From Emmonsiellopsis sp. PD_33 (Eukaryota > Ascomycota > Eurotiomycetes > Onygenales > Ajellomycetaceae): a stretch of DNA of 49,141 bases. Of this stretch, positions 10,994-20,078 are shown piece after piece; position 1 is the stretch's first letter, and every line of letters starts with the position of its first letter. The notes below the pieces were generated by a model. The model was not told where the DNA came from and did not search any database. It saw nothing but the letters and a program-made list of their open reading frames with translations. The position numbers were made by a program, and so were the translations under genes. The stretch is from NCBI GenBank assembly GCA_032988165.1, contig JANTQF010000260.1, forward strand, positions 1 through 49,141. The letters are read 5' to 3'.

Positions 10994-13045
10994 TCATCTT
11001 GTGCATCTCTCCTCCGGCGGCCTCCACCCAACCCCCATCCCCTCCAACACCAACCTCTCTCTTTCCTCCCACGTCTCCCCCGCCCCCTCCAAATCAATAA
11101 CCTCGCCCCCCGTGCTCCGTGTCCGCACCCCACTCGAGTCGAACTTCCAATTATGCACCTTCTTCGCGTACCGGCGCAGATCGCGCTCGAACGTGGTATC
11201 CCCCGTCCAGCCAACAATTGCGCATCCGACCGTGCGCCAGGGGGAGATGATAATATCGACACGACGGTGCGGGTTTGGGTTCTTATCATGCGTGCTGGCA
11301 TCAAAGTGCGGATCCTGCCAGACGACGAGGGCCTTGTCCAGTGTGTCGAAGCGCTGTTTGCCGCCCGGCGGTTCGTACCGGTATGGGAGTGTCTGCTGCT
11401 CGCGCTGCGAGCTGGTGAGGTGCAGGGCTAGGGTGTGTGTTATCCAGCCTTCCTCCTCGAGGCTGGCGACGAGGTCGTAGATGAGGTTATGGGTTACTTT
11501 GTCGTCGCGATGGGTGAGGATGAGGTCGACGTCGCCGCTGAATTCCTTGCCGCGCCGGTGGCCGCCGACGATGCAGCATTCAATGCCCTTGCCGTCGTAG
11601 TTGGCTGTTGGACGGATGTGTTTGGCGTGTTTGTGGATGATTGAGGCGATGGATTCGACTTCGGGACGTGGGATGGAGGTTTGGAACTCGTCGAAGTATT
11701 TTATGCCGATTTGCTGGACGCGGGAGAGGGTGGACCAGCCGTGTTCGATGATGTCGTCGAGGCTACGCCAGTGGTAGTGGTAGTAGAAGTCGCGGGCGGT
11801 TTTGGCGCCGACGCCCCAGATTTTGTTGAATTCGTTGAGGATGCTGAGGACTGGGTCTGTTTCTAGCTGGGTGGCGGATTCGAGGGTGCCGTTCGTGCTT
11901 TGTTTGAATTCTGAGAAAAGAATTGCGATTTTGCTTTCGCAGCCTGGGAGGGATTGGACTTCCTTTGCTGATTGGAGTTTGTAGGGGTATGCGGCAATGG
12001 CGGCGATAGAGGTACTATAGGCGCGTACTCCGATTTCGTCGAGGGTTAATTCGCGAACTTTCTTGATCTTGCTCAGCTGCTCGATGAAGGCTTCATTTGG
12101 CGGGTGGAGGAATGCGGATCGTTGGCAAGCATAGATGAGGTTGTCACGAACCCAATCTGGGGCTGGAGGTGGAGCTTCCGCTGCTTCATGCTCTTCGGTG
12201 TTCTCACGGAAAAGTTTAGGTCGAGGTTTGTGAGTGGGTGGGCCATATTGGCCATCCTTCGACCGACGGGGTCTGCCAGGTGAAGGAGAGAAATGGCTGG
12301 AAATCGGAGAGGACGCTGAATCTGCTTTGGCACGTTCTATAATTCCTCTCGAGGGGCTCTCTACTTGTCTAGACGGCGTTTGGGGAGTGGCTATTCCCGA
12401 TGTAAGAGTTGAACTAGTTGGTTGTAGCGAAGCAATCGTTGGCTGAGATATTTTTCGCCCGCGATAGACAGCATATGGCCCCAACGGTACTGCATGACCT
12501 GATTTGAGGGACTCCTCGAGCCAGGACAGATTGATAACGATAATGCCGTTATCGTCTGTCGGATTTGTCAAATCTGAAGCTGTAACTTTCGGAGGCTTAA
12601 GTACCCGCTTGCGCAGATCTTGAGTCTCACTCGTCACCGAATTGTCGTCCTCAGATTCTAAACTCAAGTCAATAACAGCAGGCTCCTTCACAGGCTGTAT
12701 ATCGGCCTTGGCACCCTCGACACGCCGCCGTTTCGATGGCGGCCCAATTGAGCCCATCATCGCATTTGTAACCGAAGTCGTTGATGTTTCTTCTTCCGTC
12801 CATATACCCCTAGATCGGAGTTCAAATGCGGCGCGGCTTTTCTGTGACACTTTCCCTAATACCAAATGTGCCTCCGTGATGTCGTATGTAAGAGGAGCAG
12901 AGCATCTTTCAAGAGCCTCCTCCACATCATGCAGGTCATCCAAGTCCAAATGGGTGGGAAGAACAAAAATCGACGGGCAACTCTCAAGACTTATTGTTTT
13001 TGATAGCGCGCCTGAAGATGGAAATGGCGGTTCGGTATCAGCCAT
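10994..13045 (-). CDS. pol4: X-family DNA polymerase (Pol IV/lambda-mu type)
   Basis: Gap-filling repair polymerase for end joining and base-excision repair. Intronless, 683 aa from the ATG at 13045; an upstream in-frame GTG is not a likely start in a fungus. Order: an N-terminal BRCT-like region (about 20-195, ending INLSWLEESLKSG...PYAVYRGRKI); a Ser/Pro-rich linker; the 8-kDa-like helical domain (about 305-385); the fingers hairpin IWGVGAKTARDFYY; and the palm motif GGHRRGKEFSGDVDLIL. That motif supplies metal ligands Asp505 and Asp507, and Asp597 in HRRVDIIIS is the third. The C-terminus TWEERERLVLEGMGVGWRPP is typical of the Pol X thumb. All three catalytic aspartates are intact. The choice between yeast-style Pol4 and Pol mu is only nominal for fungi. 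Confidence 0.92.
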   Translation of the reverse strand: MADTEPPFPSSGALSKTISLESCPSIFVLPTHLDLDDLHDVEEALERCSAPLTYDITEAHLVLGKVSQKSRAAFELRSRGIWTEEETSTTSVTNAMMGSIGPPSKRRRVEGAKADIQPVKEPAVIDLSLESEDDNSVTSETQDLRKRVLKPPKVTASDLTNPTDDNGIIVINLSWLEESLKSGHAVPLGPYAVYRGRKISQPTIASLQPTSSTLTSGIATPQTPSRQVESPSRGIIERAKADSASSPISSHFSPSPGRPRRSKDGQYGPPTHKPRPKLFRENTEEHEAAEAPPPAPDWVRDNLIYACQRSAFLHPPNEAFIEQLSKIKKVRELTLDEIGVRAYSTSIAAIAAYPYKLQSAKEVQSLPGCESKIAILFSEFKQSTNGTLESATQLETDPVLSILNEFNKIWGVGAKTARDFYYHYHWRSLDDIIEHGWSTLSRVQQIGIKYFDEFQTSIPRPEVESIASIIHKHAKHIRPTANYDGKGIECCIVGGHRRGKEFSGDVDLILTHRDDKVTHNLIYDLVASLEEEGWITHTLALHLTSSQREQQTLPYRYEPPGGKQRFDTLDKALVVWQDPHFDASTHDKNPNPHRRVDIIISPWRTVGCAIVGWTGDTTFERDLRRYAKKVHNWKFDSSGVRTRSTGGEVIDLEGAGETWEERERLVLEGMGVGWRPPEERCTR

Positions 13046-13830
13046 GGTTCTCACTCACTTCACGCATGCGCCTGGAGCCTCGTTGTCCTAGTCGCCCGCA
13101 CGTAACTGGGCCCGGTCCGTACCCTGCGTATAAAGGGCAAAAATGCAAAGACAAATAATCCACCTAAGGACATAGTTCGCGCTGAGATTATTTCACGGTC
13201 CAATGTAGCGAGCATGTATGTATATGGCGGAGAAACAATTGATTCTGGCCAAGGAGGGGCAATACCCGAAGGAGCCCATCATAACCAGCGGTCCGCGAGA
13301 GCTGGGTTGGTTCAGCAGATCAGGGATGCACTGCTAGAGGATAATCAGGCCATATATATAAAATACTCGACTCATCTCGCATAGCTCATTTTGAAGAGCC
13401 CATCGCCCAGGATTAACGTGAAGTAGAAGCAACGGAGACGAAGAAATGCAGTGAAAATAAGGTTGATGACATCAGCAGCTATGTCTTGGCACGCGGGATG
13501 TTCAGCATAAAATGGTTGATCTAGAGGTTATGCAGCTTTCATCTAGATTATGCACGACCAACTTTCATTCTATCTCCTTATTTTCCATCTATTTTCTAAG
13601 TTACTGAATGCTAAAGCTTGTTTCTGGTAAACTAGAGGGGAGTACCTGAGAAATCACTGATGAAAAATACTAATAAGCATATATGTCCTATAGGCCTCTC
13701 CGTCGTCGTTCATAGTATCCTTCATATCAAGTCCGTGTTCATACATAGTAACTAATATGTCAGCTATATGTATCTATATCTCGGCCATAAACTCCCACAA
13801 GTTCCCTATCTCTCAGTTTCACTCCTCTTT
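13046..13830. other. Intergenic between two minus-strand genes
   Basis: Holds the polymerase promoter on the left and the 3' end of the nickel permease on the right. AT-rich from about 13500. I see no gene, repeat family or RNA. Confidence 0.6.
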
Positions 13831-15856
13831 TCAATCCAGACGTGGGGCGTCAACTCCATATTCAACCCCCTTAACCCCATCCCCATTCCCCTTCGATCCC
13901 TTACCAACTTGCAAAGTACTGATGGCACCATACCCTGCTGCCGACCCCACTCCAGTTCCCAGATCCTCGCCCCCTCTTCCTTCCTCCAATAAACCCCCCG
14001 TGCTAACCACACTCTCTTTCCGTTTGTCAACCCATGTCCTCCAATACGGATACACCACCACACTCAACCCGCCAAATAAAATAAAGCAACCGCAAATAGA
14101 ACCGCCAATAACGTCATAATACTCTCCAGCCATCTCCACGCCGTCCCAAAACCTGCCTGTCGCTTCGGTCGCGTTGAGAATCATCGTGAGCAATTGGAGA
14201 ACGCCAATAACAATAGCGACGATGACGGTTAGAGCAGTAAGGACGATCGAGTAGTAGAGGAAAGCAACTGGATCACGAGGGTTCCGGCTTGGCCGAGCGG
14301 GAGTGCTACCAGAATCTTGCACGAGCGTGGAGGTTGGAGTGGGAATGTCAGACGATGATGACGCCGTCTTGGGCGGGAGGAAGTTCTGTGCCGGTTGAAT
14401 GTAGAGAGATAGCATTAGGGCGCCATCAATGGTGTCGATGAGGCACATTCCGGCTGTATAAGGGTTTTTGGTGAGTCTCATTTTCTACTTGAATAGATTT
14501 TGGAGCGTTCAGAAAGGCAGAAAGTTATTTACCTGTAAAAAGAATTGGAAATATGAGAATTAGCCATATGCTCGTTCCGCGCGCGGCTTGAATTGAAGAG
14601 ATTCCTAGAATTGCAATTTCTGAAGATGTGTCGAAACCTAAGCCGAAGAGCACGCCCAGGGGATACATTTTCCACGGCCTGCAAAAATGGAATCAGCGAA
14701 GTTCTTTAAAACAATAATGCTTATCCCAGAAAACGTCCCGCGTAAGCTTCTCAATCTTAGAAAGGGTAGGAACGTACCGATCAATAATCCTAAACATCTT
14801 CTTCAACACCGAGAATAAAAACCCCCCACCCTCAATCTTCCACATTTCATCTTCTTCGCCCTCTCTTAAATTCAACACCTTTTTCATTTGCTGTATGAGC
14901 TTGTAAAGTATGTACGCATTCATGATTCCGAGCAGGATCAGGAATGCGGAACTAACGGAGCTCCCAATTATGCCGCCAACTCTGCTGTACTGATCGAATT
15001 TGGATGAGACGGCGGCAGCGGTTGCGGCTACAACGATGGATGTGATTACTACGATTCTGTGAGGCAATTTTGTGAGCTTTGAAACTATAGTATTTATCGG
15101 AGATAAATGACAGTAGTGGATGGATGACTTACGTCGAGTGTCCCAGAGAGAAAAATGTCCCCACGGTGACTGCCTTTTGGCCAGTTGCCAAAAGGCGTCT
15201 TGTCATAAGGTCAATGGCCTAGAAAGTACGTTAACGGAGCTCTATTAATGTTTTGATATTATAGCATACCGAAATATGGTCCGCATCAAGTGCGTGTCTT
15301 AGTCCCAATGTATATGATAAAACAGCTGTAGATACTAGGGATCTGATGATGTTATTGGTATTATCAGCATGCTAGTCCAATCTTCTCCTTTATTTGACAT
15401 TTCTCATTCGAAAGAGACGAGGTGCTTACGGATGGAATCTCTGTATATAGCAATGTTAGTAGAAAGTTTCGCGGGCTTATCCAAAGCCTTATGTCGAATT
15501 TCTTGTCCCTCAAAGGCCAATTGAACCGGACTCGAGATATTTATAATTTATACCAAAGCCAAGCGTATTTCTTCTGAAACAAGGGGAAGATAAGGAAGGA
15601 AGAATGGACATACCAGAACAACTGCTGCAGCGATCCAAACGAGCACATTGATAAATGCAATCAGCAGAATAATGCCGAGAGCAGGCAGCGGGACTTTCCG
15701 CAATCCCGGGACACGACTATGGGAGCGTTCTGCTTTCCGTAGTAATGATTGTCTAAGAGATTTGACATTGTCCTCTCCGTCCTCTCGAAGGGATGGAGCT
15801 GGAGACGAGGACCGTGAAGGCGGTATAAGGCCACCGGTTTGTGCAGGTTCTGCCAT
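13831..15856 (-). CDS. High-affinity nickel/cobalt permease (NiCoT family)
   Basis: Imports Ni2+ (and/or Co2+) across the plasma membrane; in fungi nickel is needed mainly for urease. Exons 15856-15614, 15440-15430, 15342-15270, 15218-15133, 15056-14778, 14678-14533 and 14453-13831 join in phase to 486 aa. NiCoT signatures: HALDADHIS (101-109, metal-binding TM2), TVGTFFSLGHSTIVV, LGVLFGLGFDTSSEIAILG and AGMCLIDTIDGALML. About eight membrane segments; cytosolic loops and the C-terminal tail are less conserved. The ATG at 15856 is used; the frame before it starts only with TTG. The second exon is just 11 nt and supplies the RFHP junction. GATA boxes lie 314-361 bp upstream. Nickel versus cobalt preference cannot be read from sequence. 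Confidence 0.93.
15430..15440 (-). other. 11-nt micro-exon of the nickel permease
   Basis: Flanked by an ACAG acceptor and a GTAAGC donor. It is needed to join ...AAVVL to RFHP/SLVSTAVLSYTLG in phase. Without it, the first exon would read into a non-family sequence and a stop. Confidence 0.8.
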
Positions 15857-17202
15857 ACTGGTCGATTGGCAGAGGAAAACTATGTATGTCAAATCCCATA
15901 GAAAATTTCTTAGATATCACAAGAGGCTATGTGCAAATGCCTTTGAAATTGAAATTATCAGCAATGGACTGTTTATCTGGGGTGAAGAAAATACCGACCC
16001 AGCTAAAAAATTGAAATGCAAACACTCACTTCTTCACAACAATCTCTCTCGGTTCCCTTTCCAGAGCGGTACGATATAAATCCTGAAATAACACAACCAT
16101 CTTCAGGCCACCCAGCAGGGTGTCATAAAATATATAAAACTGCTGTGTCGGAGCGGGGCAGCGTGAAGCTTATCTTATCTTATCAGTTTCCTCGCTCGGG
16201 CGGGGAGATGGCTTATCAGTTGGCTTTAAGTAACCTAATTACCCATGGCAATTTGTATAAAACCCCATCCTGACTCTGCTACGTGACCCAACTCTAGTGG
16301 GGGCCAAGCACTTTTTTTCAGGTAATGCTTTACAGAGTAAGGGTATTCGTTTTCTGAGAGCAGGATATTTTCCCGAAAATGGGAATATCTTTGTCTGCGA
16401 GCATCCACCTATTTACTTGGCGTCAGGCCGGAAAGATGAGAAACCTTTTGTGTTTATGTGGAATTCAGACCAGCATAAGACAAATCAGGAGAGCTTTTCA
16501 CTGAAAGCACCCCATCTCCTGGAATAAAAGTGTGCTCGCCTTGTATATGGAGGGGACCTTTGCACTCCAAAGTCTCAACAATGGTGGCAGCCAGGCTGGT
16601 GAAATTTCATATTGGTTGGGATTGAAGGAAAGACTTCAACCTGCATTTAGGGAACACCATGAAAAAGGGATTATCATATCCAATCCAATAGAGGAAATCT
16701 ATTCAGCTGTGTATGTATATGTGTGTGAAAACTGGCCTCTGTCCATAAGCAATTAGTACCTGGTTTGAAGGTTAGCTATTTGGCCAATGCAGAACAGGGA
16801 TAGGAAATATCAGTGGAAATAAATCACCAGGAAATAAGGATCGGCACCCACGAGGGTTGTATATTCTGTGTCGGTTTTCATCAATTTCCGTTTAAACATT
16901 TTCCAAGTGTAATACTGAATCAGAGGGTAGCACTTGATAACTCGAAGTCTTTCACATTCTAAATAGGACCCGATTTTACCAACATATTTACACCAGTGTT
17001 TAGAACAAGATTTCAAACCGCTCTCTATGCATGAATATTCGCCAAAATGCTACGCCAGCCCATTCGGCCATGAGCCTCTTCCTTCTTTGGATTGCTCCTC
17101 GAGGAATCTTGCCAGTCTATATTTCCCTCTCATCCCACCCAAAATACTCCTCACCTCTCGCCTATTGATCCATTTATCCCCTGGCCATAGGTCGAAGCTT
17201 TC
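15857..17202. other. Intergenic upstream of the nickel permease
   Basis: Contains the GATA cluster near 16170-16217 and a TATAAAA near 16256 on the plus strand that has no gene after it. The short frames between 16297 and 17230 have no recognisable domain. The region is AT-rich and may be decayed coding or accessory DNA, but I cannot support a gene. Confidence 0.55.
16170..16217. promoter_or_regulatory. Cluster of GATA-factor boxes
   Basis: Three directly abutting TTATC (GATAA on the minus strand) followed about 30 nt later by a fourth in ACTGATAAGC context, 314-361 bp upstream of the nickel permease ATG. Fungal GATA factors (AreA-type nitrogen, SreA-type iron) bind GATAA/GATAAG. Binding here is inferred. 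Confidence 0.5.
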
Positions 17203-17836
17203 TCAAAAACGAAAGCAAACGCCATAAGGCGGGCCCCCGGGGAAGAAACAAGCCGCGCATCCTATCCGGGAACAGTCGCCAAGTGATTGGCATATTGCGC
17301 CAACACAATTCTGGCGCTTCTCCGGTTTTTCCAAAAGCTCCAGGACTTCGCGGCTCTTCACAGCCGAGACACCGGCCGGTTTATCGGCCGGATCGAGAAG
17401 CTGATCGAGGTCTGTGACCAGCCGGCCGTCGACGCCAGAAGCCGAGGAAGAGTCGGCCAGGCTGAGAACGCTGCTTGGCATCGCCATGCGGCTGGCCTCC
17501 CATGCAGCCAGTTGGGTTGCGGCGAATGATTTAACCTGGTCCGGGTCTAGCTGGCGATAATCGATCACGGTGGCATCCTTGGCAAAGCTTCGCAGGACAC
17601 CATCGGCTCCGACGGAGAGGTAGCCATCGTCGACGGTGTCTAGGTCCTGCATAACGGCAGAGGCTGAACCAGCGACATACCGGTTTGGAGATTCGCGTGG
17701 GAGCCCCATGATACCCTGGAATCCGAGTTAGATTGATGTAGGGGGTCTTTAGGGTTATGGGACTGTTACGACTTACCATCGGCAGGCTAGAAAAGGAGAT
17801 GAGGCTTGAGACCAGGATAGTCTTGGAGAGATGCAT
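17203..17836 (-). CDS. Secreted pre-pro-protein with a C-terminal six-cysteine peptide
   Basis: I do not recognise a named family. Exons 17836-17777 and 17715-17203 give 190 aa. Residues 1-20 form a hydrophobic signal peptide. An acidic, cysteine-free pro-region of about 130 residues follows and ends in Lys153-Arg154 after EKPE, a classical Kex2 site. The last 36 residues start with Gln and hold all six cysteines of the protein, spaced C-x4-C-x5-C-x4-C-x2-C-x10-C and ending FRF. This layout is that of a precursor releasing one disulfide-stabilised peptide; function is unknown. A TATATAAG lies about 95 nt before the ATG, so strong regulated expression is plausible. Divergent from the secreted gene at 18483. 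The alternative is a secreted protein that is never cleaved. Confidence 0.72.
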
Positions 17837-17928
17837 TGTGATAGCGATAGGTGGGTAATTGATGTTTGATCTTGTCACTGACTTGTTTATTGGGAGACCT
17901 AGATGGAGTGGAAGGGGGCAGTCAAGGA

Positions 17929-17936
17929 CTTATATA
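17929..17936 (-). promoter_or_regulatory. TATA box of the six-cysteine precursor gene
   Basis: TATATAAG on the minus strand, about 95 nt upstream of the ATG at 17836, the usual distance for a fungal TATA promoter with a short 5' UTR. Confidence 0.55.
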
Positions 17937-18159
17937 TCCCTATGTTCATTCTGAGCGCACTCGAAGACCCTTATGCTTACCAATCCATCCTGCTATACGC
18001 TTCACATCTACTTACCTCTCTCAGTTGAATATGATGCCTTGTCTATGGACTAATTGCTATGTGACGTATAGTAATGATGATGCTCGGCGTTGCTTATCAA
18101 TACGCTCTGTCGCATTGCGTCGGGGACGCCGTGCCATATATTGGCATCTTATATTTTGG

Positions 18160-18329
18160 CAACCCTCTCAGCGCAGTTTTCGGTAAATCTCAGCGTATCT
18201 TCTTGGTAATCCAAGTGTATTCCTACTTGGTCATCTAAACATATCAACCCTCTCAGCACAGTTTTCAGTTAATCTCAGCGTATCTTCTTGGTAATCCAAG
18301 TGTATTCCTACTCAGTCATCTAAACATAT
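18160..18329. repeat. 85-bp tandem duplication in the divergent promoter
   Basis: Two adjacent copies (18160-18244 and 18245-18329) differing at only a few positions. Each copy contains the inverted repeat CTTGGTAATCCAAG (CTTGG, 4-nt spacer, CCAAG). The array lies between the two divergent secreted-protein genes, nearer to the plus-strand one. Confidence 0.9.
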
Positions 18330-18376
18330 CCTCTGGTTCATTTGGGCGTACCCTCCGGTTTACTCAAACCTGCGTT

Positions 18377-18383
18377 TATAAAA
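18377..18383 (+). promoter_or_regulatory. TATA box of the Y3-like secreted protein gene
   Basis: TATAAAA, 106 nt before the ATG at 18483 and about 50 bp after the tandem duplication. Confidence 0.6.
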
Positions 18384-18482
18384 GGGACAGTGACCGCACA
18401 TTCCATGAGTAACAAAACAATACAGCCAGATAAATCATTACCCCAAACCCCTTCTCCAGAACTACCAATAACACACACCGCC

Positions 18483-18991
18483 ATGCACTACTCTGCTCTT
18501 CTGGCCGCCCTGACGGCAGCTCTGGCCTCGGCCGCTGTGATCAAGGACACCACGTCAGGGGCACAAGTCATCCCGGGCACTACCATCGACAAGCGTGACT
18601 GCTACGACACGGGCGAGAGATGGGGCTCACAAAGGAACTACGCCTATAACTATGCCTCCCAGGCCTGTCTGAATGCCTTCCAGGGCCAGTACGCCCCCGG
18701 GGACCGCCGCGCTCTCTGTTATAACCTTGACAGCACCAAGAAGGTCGACTTCTCGCTTGAGTTGATCAGCGACAACCCCCGTTACATCGACGCCGAGGAG
18801 TGCTACGATGGCCTGATGAAAGAGATCCACGGCTGTGACCGCGGTGGCAAGACGTCGTATTCGAACTGGAAATATGTGTACGTAACGGGGTCTAGTACTA
18901 TGGCATGCCCACAGAATGACAAGAAAATTTTCAAGCTAACATACTACTGCGGCTACCTAGATCTGACCCTAATTCGGGCCAGTGTGCTTAA
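18483..18991 (+). CDS. Small secreted six-cysteine protein, Y3-lectin-like
   Basis: Exons 18483-18877 and 18961-18991 give 141 aa. Signal peptide about 1-18; a short pro-segment ends in Lys37-Arg38 (Kex2 site); the mature part has six cysteines. Visible blocks: DCYDTGERWG, SQACLNAFQGQYAPGDRRALCYN, KVDFSLELI, ECYDGLMKEIHGC, RGGKTSYSNWKYV, and SDPNSGQCA at the end. These resemble the fungal family related to the Coprinus glycan-binding protein Y3 (…GG-x-T…W…DPN-x-G-x-C); I recall this and have not searched it. The intron (donor GTACGT, branch CTAAC, acceptor CTAG) restores the DPNSGQC end. Unspliced, the frame continues to 19130 with unrelated sequence. Divergent from the cysteine-peptide gene at 17836. 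Glycan binding is an inference. Confidence 0.72.
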
Positions 18992-20078
18992 ACCATTGGA
19001 TTTTTTCCATCGGGCATTGTCCTCCGCGTTCTCTTCACTTTATGGCATGGGACAGCCAATCCTTAGTTCAACCCGGCTAGGAACCGTGCTGGGGGATGGA
19101 AAGCTTGGTTCATTGAAGGAGGAGAGCTAGGCGTGAGAAGTGACCCATGGGCCTGATATTGATGTATATAAAATGCGATTCAGTCCTTCGTTAAATTTTC
19201 TACCCCGTCGGTTTACCCCGTCGGTTTACCCCTATTTTTACACTCGTTAGTTGGAACCTCCTATATAGAATGCTCATTACAGTATACTTTGTTTAGATTA
19301 ACAAACTATTATTAATCATGCTATCTGTAGCTGAGTTTACTATTTCACTGTTTGTCTTTTAACTTGTGCCTGTTCCTAAAGTCCTTGCTAACCCGGAGCG
19401 GGTCTTGGGAGAGAAGGGATCTCTAGCAGTGACCAGGCAATATATATGTCTCCTTTAGATTCTATTTACCTCATGTTTATCTATTATTGAATTTTTTATT
19501 ATCACATACTTGAAGAGAAATTGAAGAGGTCCATGTCTACAAGAATTTGATATGTGCGTACAACTTTCGAATTTATACACAGAACGTACTTATATCTATA
19601 CAAACAAGACCTTTGCCCTCTTAATCAGCCATCCCAAGGTCATTGCCTCACACTCTATCAACACATCTTCACCACAGTGCGGATTCAGATCAATCCATCT
19701 TCTTTCACGGCACAAATGATAGAGCAGGAGTATGGCTCCCACTCCAAATCTGGGCCCCTTCGCCACATCCTCTCAACCCACCATGTTAACACAGTGGATG
19801 ACTTGACGCCTCTTTGCTGGCGATCTGTTCTCCAGTGGGTCTGAGGCGGTAATGTCTCCGGACGATCATCGGCGAATGCACGAATGCTGGGTGATATACC
19901 GATCCCAAAATAGCAGCGTGTATTTCGCGTCGACTTCAAAGTGGCCTATGCTACCCTTCTAAGTTTCCGACAGGCATGTATCGCATTGCGAATCCCATCG
20001 AGGGGAGACCGATGCTGACGCACGATCCGTTCCGAAAGCGGAAAAAATTTATATCTCTTTCTCGTCTCACAGGGCAAT
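18992..20078. other. Intergenic, AT-rich
   Basis: Between the plus-strand secreted gene and the minus-strand orphan gene. A 15-nt motif GTCGGTTTACCCC-like is repeated near 19208-19230. Small frames near 19554-19939 have no recognisable features. No RNA gene is seen. Confidence 0.55.

Noticed and set aside
13046..13054. Upstream extension of the X-family polymerase to a GTG codon
   Set aside because: A GTG start is not expected in a fungal nuclear gene; the ATG at 13045 is nine bases downstream in frame.
18992..19130. C-terminal extension of the Y3-like protein by read-through
   Set aside because: The spliced form gives the family-typical ending and an immediate stop; the extension has no family resemblance.
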